From Synchiropus splendidus (taxonomy: Eukaryota > Chordata > Actinopteri > Syngnathiformes > Callionymidae), in NCBI RefSeq assembly GCF_027744825.2, contig NC_071347.1, positions 10,539,501 to 10,603,500 on the forward strand: a DNA stretch of 64,000 bases, read 5' to 3'. The stretch's first letter is position 1. Every line of letters starts with the position of its first letter. Made by a program: the position numbers and the translations under genes. The notes under the pieces were generated by a model that searched no databases, was not told the DNA's origin, and worked only from the letters and a program-made list of their open reading frames with translations. Below, one piece after another: positions 13,155-27,039 of this stretch.

Positions 13155-13700
13155 AACCACGCACACACATGCACAGGTTTGTTGAACCATCTTTGTGGGG
13201 TCCATTCATTGCCATAATGCTTTCCCCGGCCTCTCAACCTTAACTTAACCCTCCAAACCCATGGCTGACCTTAACCATGACACTGAACCAAACTGAAACC
13301 CAATTATAATCACCTCCTTATTTTGAAATCTTCTTCCACAAATTGAGGTTTGGACTTGTGGGGACCGGCAAAAGGTCCCCACAAAGACATAAGGTCCCCA
13401 CAAGGATAGTGTTTTGTTACGAATCGGTCCCCACGAGACAGTATAAACAAGCCCACGCACACACACGCGCACAGGTTTGTCGCACCATCTTTGTGGGGAC
13501 CGCTCATTGCCATAATGCTTTCCCAGCCTCTCACCCTTAACTTAACCATCCAAAACACATGGCTAACCTTAACCAGGACTCTGAACCAAACTTAAACCTG
13601 AATATGATAAACCACTTTTGCTGATGTTTTAATCTTCTAAACTTTGTGAATACACACCAAAATGTCCTCCAAAAGCAAAATATCCTCACAAGAAGGTGGC
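13155..13700. repeat. Two direct copies of a GTGGGGACC-type fish repeat
   Basis: The block beginning CACAGGTTTGT and ACCATCTTTGTGGGG, continuing CATTGCCATAATGCTTTCC, CCTTAACTTAACC and GAACCAAAC, occurs at about 13170-13335 and again at about 13470-13640. Between them are several GGTCCCCAC units in both orientations. The second copy runs into the CA microsatellite. Confidence 0.75.
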
Positions 13701-13714
13701 TTGACAGGACTTGT

Positions 13715-16634
<2,920 letters not shown>

Positions 16635-16640
<6 letters not shown>

Positions 16641-16662
16641 ATTATAAATATTTTTTTATTCC
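16635..16662 (-). terminator. Candidate polyadenylation signals of the CHST1-type gene
   Basis: TTTATT on the plus strand (AATAAA on the minus) occurs at about 16636 and again near 16656, roughly 200 bases past the stop codon. Position and motif are the only evidence. Confidence 0.4.
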
Positions 16663-16858
16663 ATACTCACATTAGTACAAAACCACTTGTGTTTATAGAA
16701 TAAAACTATTTAGTCCAATAAAGCAATCTGCAATAAATTTTTTTTTTTTTTTTTTTAAACCCGTAGTTTTGATCACATAACAAAGAAATAATTCACATTC
16801 ACAATTCCAGACACAAAAGAAAACATGGACACCAAACTCATAAAACTAAAGCAGGTCA

Positions 16859-19471
16859 TCAAAAGGTCCTTGCTTCGACTAAATTTTGGGAGAGGTTTCT
16901 GAGTTGCTCCACTGAGTGAACCGGCTTGTATCCCAGCAGAGCCAGAGTGTCATTGCAGAGGTTCTGGACTGTCTGGATGATGTCAAAGCTGAGGCGCGAC
17001 CTCCAGCTCTCTGCGGTCGCTCTGGAGTCTCTGGTGGTGGAGTACCAGTCGTTCCAGTCAGATGCCGATGAAATGTTGCCGTTGGTGTTTCTGACAATCC
17101 AAGTCTTCACTCGAGGGTCCATCTCCAGCCCTGCAAACCGGAGGATCTCCGCTGCCTTGTCTTCGGGGTTGAACGCTAAATCCTCGTACCTCACGAGTAG
17201 ATATCGTCCACGCAGCCATCCAGGTCTCTGGAGGCCTGTTGCCACAGAGGCTGCCATGTCTTTACAGGTGCTGGTGATCTGGGTCAAATCCACATAGCGG
17301 GGCTGGCGGCCCGTTGCGTTCCATATTTTCCAAGCGCGGAACTGATCTGAGAAAGCCACGATGCGTGAAGCGAGGATGGCTCTGGGGTCCCTCACCAGGT
17401 GGATGATCTTGAGATTCAAGCGTGGATCTTCAGTCAGGGTGCGCAGGTCTCCAACCTCTGGGATTCGAACTGTTTTTATGGCAACATGCTGCTTGGACTG
17501 GCACGACATGGTGGCCAAGGTGAGATTCAGCGCACCACACTTCTTAGAACACCAGGTTTCCTGAGGCGCAGCAGACGTCTGTACCCCATCGACGCAAACA
17601 GGGGGCGAGCAGAGAGCCAGACTGGAGCTCCTGTGGAACAAGGAGAGCGTGAGATGCTTCTGCGGCTCAGGGCGGATGTAGTTCTCCATAAAGTGAAGGT
17701 CACAGGTGTAGAGATTGAGCAAAAGATCTCTGTAGGCTCCCAGCAGAGCCCTGCGGTCCAGCACGCGCCGAATCCTGCTGCTGGAGTTGGTGAAGGCTTG
17801 CTGGACGTGGTAGAGCGGTTCAAACACGTAGAATATGTCGGGGTGCTGGTTGAGAATCTGCCCCGTGAAGGAGGAGCCGCTACGTGTGGTGGCAAACAGC
17901 AGGATGTGAGTCTGTGGGGACTCAAGTGGCAGCCAGTTGTCCTCAGTGCATGAACCTCTCCACCTGGAGTCTGAGCAGGAGAAAGCAACATTTCACAATA
18001 AGCACTTACGTCCTTCCACAGAGAGATGCACGAGTATGGGATGTTTTTTGGGTTGCGATAAGTGGTGTTGAGATTCCAAGAGAGACAAGCATACCTCTGA
18101 AAATTATCATGGCAAACAAGAGACCGCCACATTCTTGCTACTAGTCCCATACGAAAAATGATTTGATGGTGCTGTCAGTGGTTTATACCAGCTTCTCCAC
18201 ATGAGGAGTTTCACCCGCTCAGTTAGTAGTGATGGGCTGTTGAAGCTTCATGTAACAGTGCCATGCTTTTCAGAGCTCAGTAGGAGTGAGGATGAGAGGT
18301 TTCAATGAAATTGTTGTTTAAATATGAGGATTTTGGACTAGAGAGTGCCATCTCGTGGACTTTGAAAATGAGGACTTAACCCATCACCAGTTCCTAGGTA
18401 ACACAAACTGCTTGTCAGTTGCAATGGGCTGATGAAGCTTCATCCAACAGTGTCACAGGTCACTAGCTGGCACGTTCTGCTCTATAATATTTAGATGAAG
18501 CCTCTAAAAAATGTTTCGTGGAACCCAATCAACTCAGCATCTAATCTAAAAGTGGTGAAGGCGACTTAATGAAGTTTAAACTGAGCATCAGAATGGGGAA
18601 GAACTGATGATGTTTCCTGCTGTTTTAGTTTGTTATGCTTTTTTCCCTGTTCTTGAGGTTTTTGACAGAGGTGAGTCTGCATCAGCTAGACTTGTACTCA
18701 TCCTATTTTCTTTCTTCAATGCAGCCGTATATATATATATATATATATATAAAAATATATATATATATACAGTGGCGCCTCGATTTTTGAACAAATTGGA
18801 ATTCGAACAAATCAGAATTCGAACAAAAATTTCGAATTTTCGAACGCCCCCGAAAAAAGCTGGAAAAAACATAACGTGCGCGGACCGATCAGCTGACCCA
18901 CGACGTGCTTTGTTATTGTGTATAACGCAGCCTCTTTATGCAGACGTGTCCCGTTAGCTACATTTACTGACTGTTTCTTCTTCATACTGAGGTGTAAAAT
19001 CTTTCCTGTCTCCGCACGGGACCGTGGTAGAGTGTCACAGGGGAGGTGCTCGCTCTCCACACCTCCGAGGCTGGAGCGACACTCCAGGGTTTGATGTCCT
19101 GTTGTCAACTGGAGCTGGGACAGGGATGAGGCGAGTCTGGGACAGAGCGTTACTTGGTTTATGACTTTGTCACAGCCAAACTGCACAGAAGCGCACATTC
19201 AGAGCTGGACACGCACTGGGCACCTCTTCACTTCTGGAGAGACGTCACTCACTCGGCAACCCCTCCCACATGCAGCGGCCACACACATAGAGGAACAGAG
19301 CACCTGCAGCAGACACTCTACATTCACTCCTACAAAAGACTATTTTAAGGCTTGGAACGCATTATTTCTTTTTCCATTCCATTGTAATGGGAATTCAGAT
19401 TTTGAACAAACCGCTTCTCAAACGGCCGTCTGGAACGGATTGTGGATCGAGAACCGAGGCACCACTGTATA

Positions 19472-19544
<73 letters not shown>

Positions 19545-20354
19545 TTATGTATGTATGTATGTCGGCACCCAAGAATTATATAAATAATTCTTGGGTGCCG
19601 ACAGGAAGGACTACATTGTGCAGCCTGCCGGAGATCAGCAGGAGGCGTTATGAAATGGCGGATCTCCAAATATAGAACAAATGGCTCCTAATTACGGCTG
19701 ATGAGGAGTTGATTGCAGAGGAGGGTGATAGTTTCCTCCTCAGGAGCTCAGCAGTTACTGCAGGAGAGCGTGATAATGGAGACGAATTGGAGCATAATGA
19801 TAAAATGGCAGCTATTTCATTTCCATATCCTCGACACTTGAGGGGATTTCCCCGGTTAATGATCCACTTACCTTTTCCCGGTCCCTGTGGTTTAAGTGTC
19901 TTTAGATCGAAAGATCGATCATGATTATCCCAAAACAATGTTCAGGTTCGCAAAGTTATTCTGACATTCATGGAAACCCTGCGGAGCAATATTTGTGTTG
20001 CTTTTTTTGGACTCCTGTTGTGATGATTCTTGTGTAGACGCCAAAGAAGTCTTGAGTTGTTTTGACTCATTCATTGCTTCAGTGCATATTTCAGAGCTAA
20101 ATATATCTGGAAGGTTTGAAATGTAACAGCATCTGCAACATTAAATGCAACTCAATGTACAGTAGCTACAAATCCACAGCTCTGAGTGCAGGTGCACTAA
20201 TCTTTATCCACTTACCTTGATAAAATCTGGACCTGCAGCGATACGCTCCCTGACAGGGTCCAGACAGTGAGTCTCTCAAGGTTCTGATGGCGGTGTACTG
20301 GACGCCAAGTGACGCACACACGAGCAGCACCACTGTCTTCCAGGAGCACTCCAT
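16859..20354 (-). CDS. chst1-like: CHST1-type carbohydrate (galactose/GlcNAc) 6-O-sulfotransferase, two coding exons
   Basis: Type II Golgi membrane enzyme that transfers sulfate from PAPS to the 6-position of galactose in keratan-type glycans (family knowledge). Coding exons on the minus strand are 20354-20216 and 17970-16859, joined in phase 1 by a GT(AAGT)-AG intron of 2.2 kb, giving 416 residues (human CHST1 has 411). Seen: the N terminus MECSWKTVVLLVCASLGVQY followed by TAIRT, a signal anchor very like CHST1; the 5'-phosphosulfate loop ATTRSGSSF at about 73-81; FEPLYHV; conserved Cys pairs around SPPVC and SKKCGALNLT; VAIKTVRIPEV; the 3'-phosphate site LVRDPRAILASR at about 238-249; GRYLLVRYEDLA; and the terminal LVEARTF like CHST1 LVEERDF. 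A GTG codon at 17827 opens a shorter frame but lies inside the enzyme, so it is not the start. Human CHST1 is coded in one exon, so the intron is notable. It could be a teleost chst1 paralogue or the related chst16; sequence alone does not settle which. Confidence 0.88.
18224..18386. mobile_element. Dispersed MITE-like repeat in the CHST1-type intron
   Basis: It begins GTGATGGGCTGTTGAAGCTT and ends AACCCATCAC, showing the terminal inverted repeat of this family. The core is GAGTGCCATCTCGTGG. Confidence 0.65.
18424..18535. mobile_element. Second, degraded MITE-like copy
   Basis: AATGGGCTGATGAAGCTTCA at the left and AAAATGTTTCGTGGAACCC at the right match the same family. The core is decayed. 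Confidence 0.45.
18729..18769. repeat. (AT)n microsatellite flanking a mariner-type element
   Basis: Interrupted AT run directly abutting the 5' inverted repeat of the element at 18770. Confidence 0.9.
18770..19467. mobile_element. Non-autonomous mariner/Tc1-type element, copy 1
   Basis: Bounded by CAGTGGCGCCTCGATTTTTG at the left and the inverse AACCGAGGCACCACTG at the right, with TA on both sides as expected for a TA target duplication. Length 698 bases. The interior is nearly identical to the copies at 22.5 and 37.6 kb and codes for no transposase. Short frames inside it recur in all three copies because the DNA is repeated, not because they are genes. Confidence 0.85.
19468..19540. repeat. 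(AT)n microsatellite
   Basis: AT run with AC interruptions, then a short GTAT tract, directly abutting the 3' end of mariner-type copy 1. Confidence 0.9.
19561..19602. repeat. Perfect hairpin, 19-bp arms and 4-base loop
   Basis: GTCGGCACCCAAGAATTAT, then ATAA, then its exact reverse complement. It lies in the coding-region intron of the CHST1-type gene, just after an AT/GTAT run. Confidence 0.9.
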
Positions 20355-20429
20355 ATTGTTCCTCCTTCCCGCTCTACATCCTTCACTTCCAAAGAGAAGA
20401 GAAAAAACACTAACAGTGATGGTGTTAAC
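20355..20429 (-). other. 5' UTR part of the first coding exon of the CHST1-type gene
   Basis: On the minus strand a strong acceptor (TTTGTTTTTTTCAG) ends at 20430, 75 bases before the ATG at 20354. This implies an upstream noncoding exon joined to this one. Confidence 0.65.
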
Positions 20430-20679
20430 CTGAAAAAAACAAACCACTTTCACAGCCTGAAAATTGAGTCTGTGGGATCACAACAATTTCTACAAATGTA
20501 GAAGGAAAATTCCTTCTTAGGGTACTGGATTAACCTGGTTGAATGGGTGTGGAATCAGACAAATGGGATGAGGTTTCTTCTCTCTGATCGGCCATCTTGC
20601 CGTCTCACATAGACCCCTCACACCCACATTTTTCTCACTGGGATACTGGCAAGTACATGAACATTCTCAAAGGTCAGTG

Positions 20680-20768
20680 AGGATCCCACCAACTAGAAAA
20701 GTGCTTTGGAATAACGTGCAATCATAAATAAAATAAAATAAAATAAAATAAAATAAAATAAAATAAAA
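20680..20768 (-). mobile_element. L2-type LINE 3' tail fragment with (AAATA)n run
   Basis: On the minus strand the TTTTA run is followed by CCAAAGCACTTTTCTAGTTG and GTGGGATCCTCACTGACC, the 3' tail of the LINE family at 9.5-10.0 kb. The plus strand shows about nine AAATA units. Confidence 0.65.
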
Positions 20769-20769
20769 C

Positions 20770-22200
20770 CACTGTCAGGTTTTGACACATGTGAAACTCC
20801 TGTATATGAGGATACCATAAATATTTGAGACTTAAGTTAAATTATGAAGTAATACAATGCACAATTTAGAATACAATAAATAATACCAGGCTCTATTCAA
20901 AGTCACAAAATAAGTAAGTCAATTAGGTCACTATTGAGAGACACAGCAGCGACATTGTTGTGATACATTTTGGGAAATGTGCCACAACGCTTTCTGAGGC
21001 CTCTTGTTCCAGTCACTACTGCCCACTCCAGGATGGTGACGGTGTAGATCCACCACTCTGACGTGCTGATACTGGAACTCTTTTAAACATTCACCCAGTG
21101 CTGCGCTATGACTATAGCTGCTCACTAAATGTTGGCACAGTGAGTGAGAACTGATACAAGCGTTCATGACGCCAGGAGGCCACATTTACCATTCAGATCA
21201 GTCTCCGATGCATGAAAAACCTGGACACCCTGCCTCAATGGGACTCTCCGGCTTTATCGAGCCATGGCGTCGGTCAGATAAGTCTCAGCGTGAACACGTG
21301 GTTGAGAGAATTTGCATAACAAGTGGAACCCTTGCGGAAACTAAATCCTGATGTATCTCAACCCTCATGACATTGAAGTAGCTTTCTGAGGAAATATAAA
21401 GCAAAGGTCAGGAAAGTGTGGCATTATTGCGGCAATCTCCAAGAGCACAAAGACGAACGGTGTGGTACACACAGCTGCATACTTGTGTTTCAGTTTCCTC
21501 TACTCTGAGTAATTAAAGCTCAAAGCCCATCTGCAGAGGCAGATAAATATAGCCGTCTCATGTGCTCCAGCGAAAAGTTTGCTTTATATACTTCCAATGT
21601 GTTTGCCTCGGGCTGTAAACAAGAAAAGAGACACATTCCTCTAAAGTCTCCCGTCCGTTTGTCCCCCAGCAGGAGAAGTGATGGCAGATAATCACAATCA
21701 CATCAGATCCCACCTCCATTTCCGTCTCTCGCAGCTGCGCTGCTGAGGCGATCAGGACCACAGGTAAGTAGATCATGTGGGTGACAAAAATGTAGCCTTC
21801 CTCTTTGCCTCCTCGCCCTCCCTCCCTCAGGTCCATTAACGCTGTTTGTATGTTCCCAGCCGTCTCGTAGGGTTGAAAATGTATGGCACTGGGCTGAGAT
21901 CAGCTTTTGATGTTCCATTAATCACGCACAGACATTCATTCCGCGGCTGAGGGAAAGCTGAAATTGAGCTGACATCACGAGGCTGTACGAGTACAGCTAA
22001 AAATGGCAATAAGAGAATGGATTTATCGGGAGGGTGGGTGACTCTGAATGGTCCTCCAAGACAATGTGACAGAAGTAGGCTTACCCTTTTCCAGTAGAAC
22101 TACAGGCTTTTAGGTAGATGGGAGAAGAGAAGGTTGGATTATTGTTAATTTGGGTCACTAAAGGTTGTTTTTCAGAATGATATTCTTCCATTAGATCCTG
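20770..22200. other. Intron sequence of the CHST1-type gene, no further gene
   Basis: Probable 5' UTR intron. Nothing was recognised apart from low-complexity tracts. The open frames have no domain character. Confidence 0.35.
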
Positions 22201-22228
22201 GGTGTATCGATAATGGCTGTGTATTGAT

Positions 22229-22230
<2 letters not shown>

Positions 22231-22272
<42 letters not shown>
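22231..22272. repeat. (TA)n microsatellite
   Basis: About 20 TA units. Confidence 0.9.
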
Positions 22273-22275
<3 letters not shown>

Positions 22276-22402
22276 AACCATAGCTCTTTTAATGTCTTGA
22301 AAATATTTATATGAGAATTTAAATTTTATAAGAATTTCTCATACATTCAGAGTAGTGGAAACCCTGGCCATTGTGGAGAAACATCCTGCTGCTGTTATCA
22401 TC

Positions 22403-22453
22403 ATATATATATATATATATATATATATGTTATATATATGTTTCATATATATG

Positions 22454-22496
<43 letters not shown>
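22403..22496. repeat. (AT)n microsatellite abutting mariner-type copy 2
   Basis: AT tract with two short GTT/TTTC interruptions, ending directly at the element start. Confidence 0.9.
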
Positions 22497-22499
<3 letters not shown>

Positions 22500-23133
22500 T
22501 GGTACCTTGGTTTTCGAACAAATCGGAGTTCGAACAAAAATTTCTAGATTTTTTTGCTTCTGATGTGGAACGAAAATCCAGAACTCAAACGCTGTTATTG
22601 CGTATAATGCAGCCTCTGTATGCAGACGTGTCCCATTGGCTACATTTACTGGGTGTTTTTTCTTCATATTAAGGTGTAAAACCTTTCCTGTCTCCGCACT
22701 GGACCGTGGTCGAGTGTCACAGGGGAGGTGCTCGCTCTCCACACTCCAGGGTTTGATGTCCTGTTGTGGGCTGGAGCTGGGACAGGGATGAGGCGAGTCT
22801 GGGACAGAGCGTTACTTGGTTTATGACTTTGTCACAGCCAAACTGCACAGAAGCGCACATTCAGAGCTGGACACGCACCGGGCACCTCTTCACTTCTGGA
22901 GAGACGTCACTCACTCGGCAACCCCTCCCACATGCAGCGGCCACACACATAGACGAGCAGCGCACCTGCAGCAGACACTCTACATTCACTGCTACAAAAG
23001 CCTTTTTTAAGGCTTGGAACGCATTATTTCTTTTTCCATTCATTGTAATGGGAAAAATCGATTCAGATTTCGAACAATTCGCTTCTCGAATGGCTGTCTG
23101 GAACGGATTGGGTCGAGAACCGAGGTACCACTG
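22497..23133. mobile_element. Non-autonomous mariner/Tc1-type element, copy 2
   Basis: The ends CAGTGGTACCTTGGTTTTCG and AACCGAGGTACCACTG are inverted repeats and the right flank is TA. The interior is nearly identical to copies 1 and 3 but about 60 bases shorter. It sits in the presumed 5' UTR intron of the CHST1-type gene. Confidence 0.85.
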
Positions 23134-26100
23134 TAATATATATATATACTCAGTATATTCAAGGTTCCTTTGAATATTTAACTCTAAGCTCTGCCACCCT
23201 GTGAATGCCACAAGTGATAGTCTTTTCTCTTCAGATTCAACATTTGTAGAGGTTAGCTTACTGTCCCTTAACAAACGTTCTAACCCCAAGCTTGAACACT
23301 TGCAAGAGCTTGCTGTAAGGAGAAGTTCAATCATTGAGTGTTTGCTGTTGACTAGTGGTCAGACACCGCGACACAACTCACAACTACATATATGGAAATT
23401 GTTGAGAACACTTGTGCTCTGCTAAATGTTGTTGAAACTGTATTTGAATTGCATTTGCTCAAAATGTGGTTTGACAGGTTTGTTTGGCAAATGTCACATC
23501 TCACTTTAGTCCCAAGTTTCCATTCTGAAATGTTCATTCGACACTGTGGGTCATGGTGGTCCTGTGCCTCAGCTGCCACTCCTTTTGCTATAAATAGTGC
23601 GCATGTGCGAAAAAGAGGCCGATGATGTCACGACTTTTTGATGTATGAAACCGCCGCCAAATACGTTAATCGTGGATGGATGAACGATAAACAATAATTG
23701 TTCATCACTTTTGTTATAGATCTTAAAAGTCATGACAAACATGCAGAGGGTTTTTCTGAATCTGCTGTATGTTGGAGGGCAGCTGTCAGGTGACCTAAAT
23801 CGGCCATCTTCAGACCTCAGAAGACAAACTGAAGCTCAAGGTTGCGATCTGTTCATTTTGAAAAGGTGCATTTGCACACATGTGCTGCACATCTGGTGGC
23901 TCATCAAACGACTCCCCTCCCATAGCTTTTCTTTTTTTGTTTTTCTTCCGGTAGTGATCAGAACTTCTCTGCTGCTGTCAGTGCTGCCCCCTGGAGACTC
24001 ATGGCAGATGCTTCACGGATCAGAGAAATTTGATTTGCTTGGCTGTGCGCTCCCCTCAGTGGGACTCGAAGCAGGGACGGGAGACCACAGCTGGCAGAAA
24101 CTGCTCTTTGATTCTCATGGCGTCTGCTTTTGTAACTGGTACAACAGAGCAAGAGACACTGGGGAATGAAATTGTGTCGGTGATCCGGCAGTTAGGCTGC
24201 ACAGCACGACTTCGTCTGGCAAGTGTGAATGCAGCGTTCACTGTTGCCGTGAACAGCTTGGACAAAATGACATTCGTGCAATGAGCAGGATGAGCCTCTG
24301 CCGAGACTCAAGCTCACAAATCACAAATGAGGTTAGGAGTGGCTGATGAGTCAGGGAATTAGGGGTTTGGGGCGTAAGTGGCACTTCCTGAGAGTTTTCT
24401 ATTAACACGCCGGTGTTTGTTTTCAAATCCTCAGGGTGGAGGTGTTTATTTACAAGAGTAATGATCAGGCTGGAAGAACACAAAGAACCATGACTGCAGT
24501 TTTCCCCACCGACTATCAAATATTCATACAAATATCTTGCTGCTATTGCAATGTTGTATTAGAATGCTGGTTCAATTATGCCTTTGAAGGATTTTTAACG
24601 GATAAACCATAATGTTTTGCCTTTCTTTTTCCACATCATACATTCATATTCCAAAAAAAGGTGTCTTTTTAAGTGTTAATTTAAGAATTTTGTGTTGTAT
24701 CAGATGTATCAGAGGGCCAGACTTCATTTACGAAACATTACATTTTTGTTTTCTGTGCCTGTGTTTGTAGCCCCTTCACTGAACACCATCAGCAAGAGCT
24801 TCTGCTTCACTCTCTTTGTCTAGTTCCCAGAGCAAAATTCCTGATTAATAACCATATCAACATGTGGAGATTTGTCAACTGACTGCATCATCATAAAACC
24901 ATCATAACAAAAGCGTACCAGGAAACAAATGTGTGTCCTTGGTTTTCTTCATCAAACTTTCAATGACCAACTTAACACTATGCAGTTCAGACACGCCCTC
25001 AGCTCCACCACAACCTGACTTCAACACAGACACTGAGACCAAGTCATATCATACTACTCGCAAGGCTTCTACATTGGGTACCTCTCTCATATTCAGGTGC
25101 TTAGTGCGCATCCCATGGCATCCACCATGACCCCCACATTACCCCACAGTCCAAGCTGGGCATGAGCTTTTTGGTCTTCAGGTAAGGTGGAGGACACAGG
25201 CTGTAGTCAGTTGTTTGGGGGTGATGTGCGGACTTGAAGCTCCATGTCTCTGCACACTCTCCGATCCTGGACCCCACAATAGGTGGCACAGGACCATGCA
25301 ACCGCGGGCAGCCAGCATGCACACACATAAATTGCACCCAGCACCAAAAATAGCAATAAAAATCAAATATGTCACATCTCACTTTAGTCTCAAGTTTCCA
25401 TTATGAAATTCGACGCTGAGGGTCATGGTGGTCCCACTCGGCTGACGTTTCTTTGCTGTATCACATCTACACCACGCCGCACATTATGTGTTTCTGCAGT
25501 CGACAACAATCCACTGGAAACAGTCTAAAATGATGTAGTTCCTATGCCGGGACTATAGAGGCGCTGTAATGCTCATGCAACAAATAAGAAGTGTGAACAA
25601 AAATTAGCGCTGGGGCATAAGAAATTGGTCAGTAAAAGAGACGCCGGTTCAGCTTTTATTACACGAGTCAGTGTCCGGGAATGTGTGTTTTCCTGCTTCC
25701 TGCAGGGAATATGAACTTGAATTTCACAATGTAGGATGAATGTTCACTAATTTGAAGAGCTCCAGCATTGTTCTCGAGTGGCGACTTTTAGGGAGGGAGC
25801 TGAGGCAGACGGGGGGCCGTGAGTCATCATTTATCTCCCAAATCTGTTTCCGTAGCAAATGATTTCTTTTAATCAATACACACACAAATTCACCTCCTTC
25901 AAGTGTGAAAGCTTTTTTTTTTTTTTTTTAGCGTTTATTTGTCCTATTTGTGAAAATTCAAATTAGAAATAGGTGGATGGAAACCCAACTTTAAATTTTA
26001 GGACCAGTACTTTTAGATGTATTTAACTAAAATCACACTAGTCATTTGTATATCCCTATGAATAGCTGACTAACAGCGTACCTCCACCACCAAGTCCTTG

Positions 26101-26689
26101 TTTGCAAAATCCCTTGGAAAGTTATCAACAGATTCCTATGCCATTTCTATGGCATGTTGATCATGGGAAAAGGAACCTTGTTGGAGAACTCTTCATGAAA
26201 GGGTTGATGAAAGAACGCAGCGGTCTTTATTGTCCTGGTGAAACAACAAAGACCAACCGTCTGCGTTTTGCAGTAGCGTTTATTTTGTCCTCACCTTTGC
26301 CTTATCACAAAATAATAACTGTATCAGCAGAAATAAGCAGAGGTGCAACAGACAATAATGAGTGTAATAGCCACTAAAATATTGTGTATCAGCCCCAATT
26401 AAAGAGCGTTATCATTGTATTTTTTTCTCAAATGACTGACGCTTCTTGTGTTCCAATTTAGTGTCGCGCACAAAGAGAACGGATCCTCGCGATTCTCGCT
26501 ATAAAACCACACAAACCTCAGCGTGCGGTGAATCATACAAGATGCAAAATATTTCATATACTAACTCTATGTATATATGACTACTAAAGGGCAGCAGACA
26601 AAACTTCGGAGTTCTTGAAGACATCGTTACGCGCATATATGAGGATTTCCTTTTAAACTAACGGCAAATAAAAGTCCGAGTAGCAGCTT
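23134..26689. other. Intron sequence, no gene supported
   Basis: Presumed intron between the CpG-rich exon and the first coding exon of the CHST1-type gene. No coding segment was recognised. A related pair of blocks with CATCTCACTTTAGTC and AAGTTTCCATT occurs at 23.50 and 25.37 kb, suggesting an unnamed dispersed repeat. Confidence 0.35.
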
Positions 26690-26789
26690 GGTCTCACGCA
26701 TCACCCGAGATAAATAACTGTCCGGTGGGTTTCGTCTCCCTGCGGTTCATCGGCACCGTCATCGACATCACTTGAGCAGAAACACTCAC

Positions 26790-27010
26790 CTTGAACGCAG
26801 CAAGACGCGACGTTTCCAGCCGGACCGGCGAATGGGAGAGTGTGGAGAAGAACTTGCGCTGGGGCTGAAGCGCCGGCGCTCTGAGGGCTGGAGATGCAGG
26901 AGCCACAGAAGACCACCCAGGACTCCCGGCTCCAGATTGGACGCGAGATTACCAAGCAACGCCTGACGCTGCGGTGCTGAGGAGAGCGAGTCCTGACGCC
27001 GGCGCATGTG
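26790..27010 (-). promoter_or_regulatory. CpG-rich presumed promoter and noncoding exon 1 of the CHST1-type gene
   Basis: Bases 26690-27010 are the most CpG-dense patch of the surrounding 20 kb. On the minus strand the sequence GCTGCGTTCAAG is followed at 26789 by GTGAGT, a consensus donor. This would splice to the acceptor at 20430 across a 6.4-kb intron. No other gene on this strand needs such an exon. The 5' limit is not known, and the open frames across the patch read through the donor and are judged non-coding. Confidence 0.5.
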
Positions 27011-27039
27011 CGAAACACGTGACTTCATATGTGCGTTTT

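Noticed and set aside
17399..17953. 184-codon plus-strand frame opposite the sulfotransferase exon
   Set aside because: Antisense shadow of a GC-rich coding exon with no domain signature.
17527..18150. 207-codon minus-strand frame overlapping the sulfotransferase
   Set aside because: Out-of-frame shadow. The frame with the PAPS motifs is the CHST1 one, and this frame crosses the splice acceptor at 17970.
19161..19583. Open frames recurring at 22.8 and 37.9 kb with near-identical peptides
   Set aside because: They recur because they lie in copies of one mariner-type element. Start and end vary, and there is no transposase motif (no DDD/E pattern).
26701..27028. 105- and 80-codon minus-strand frames in the CpG-rich patch
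   Set aside because: They overlap each other, lack conserved wording and read through a strong splice donor. Better explained as a noncoding first exon.
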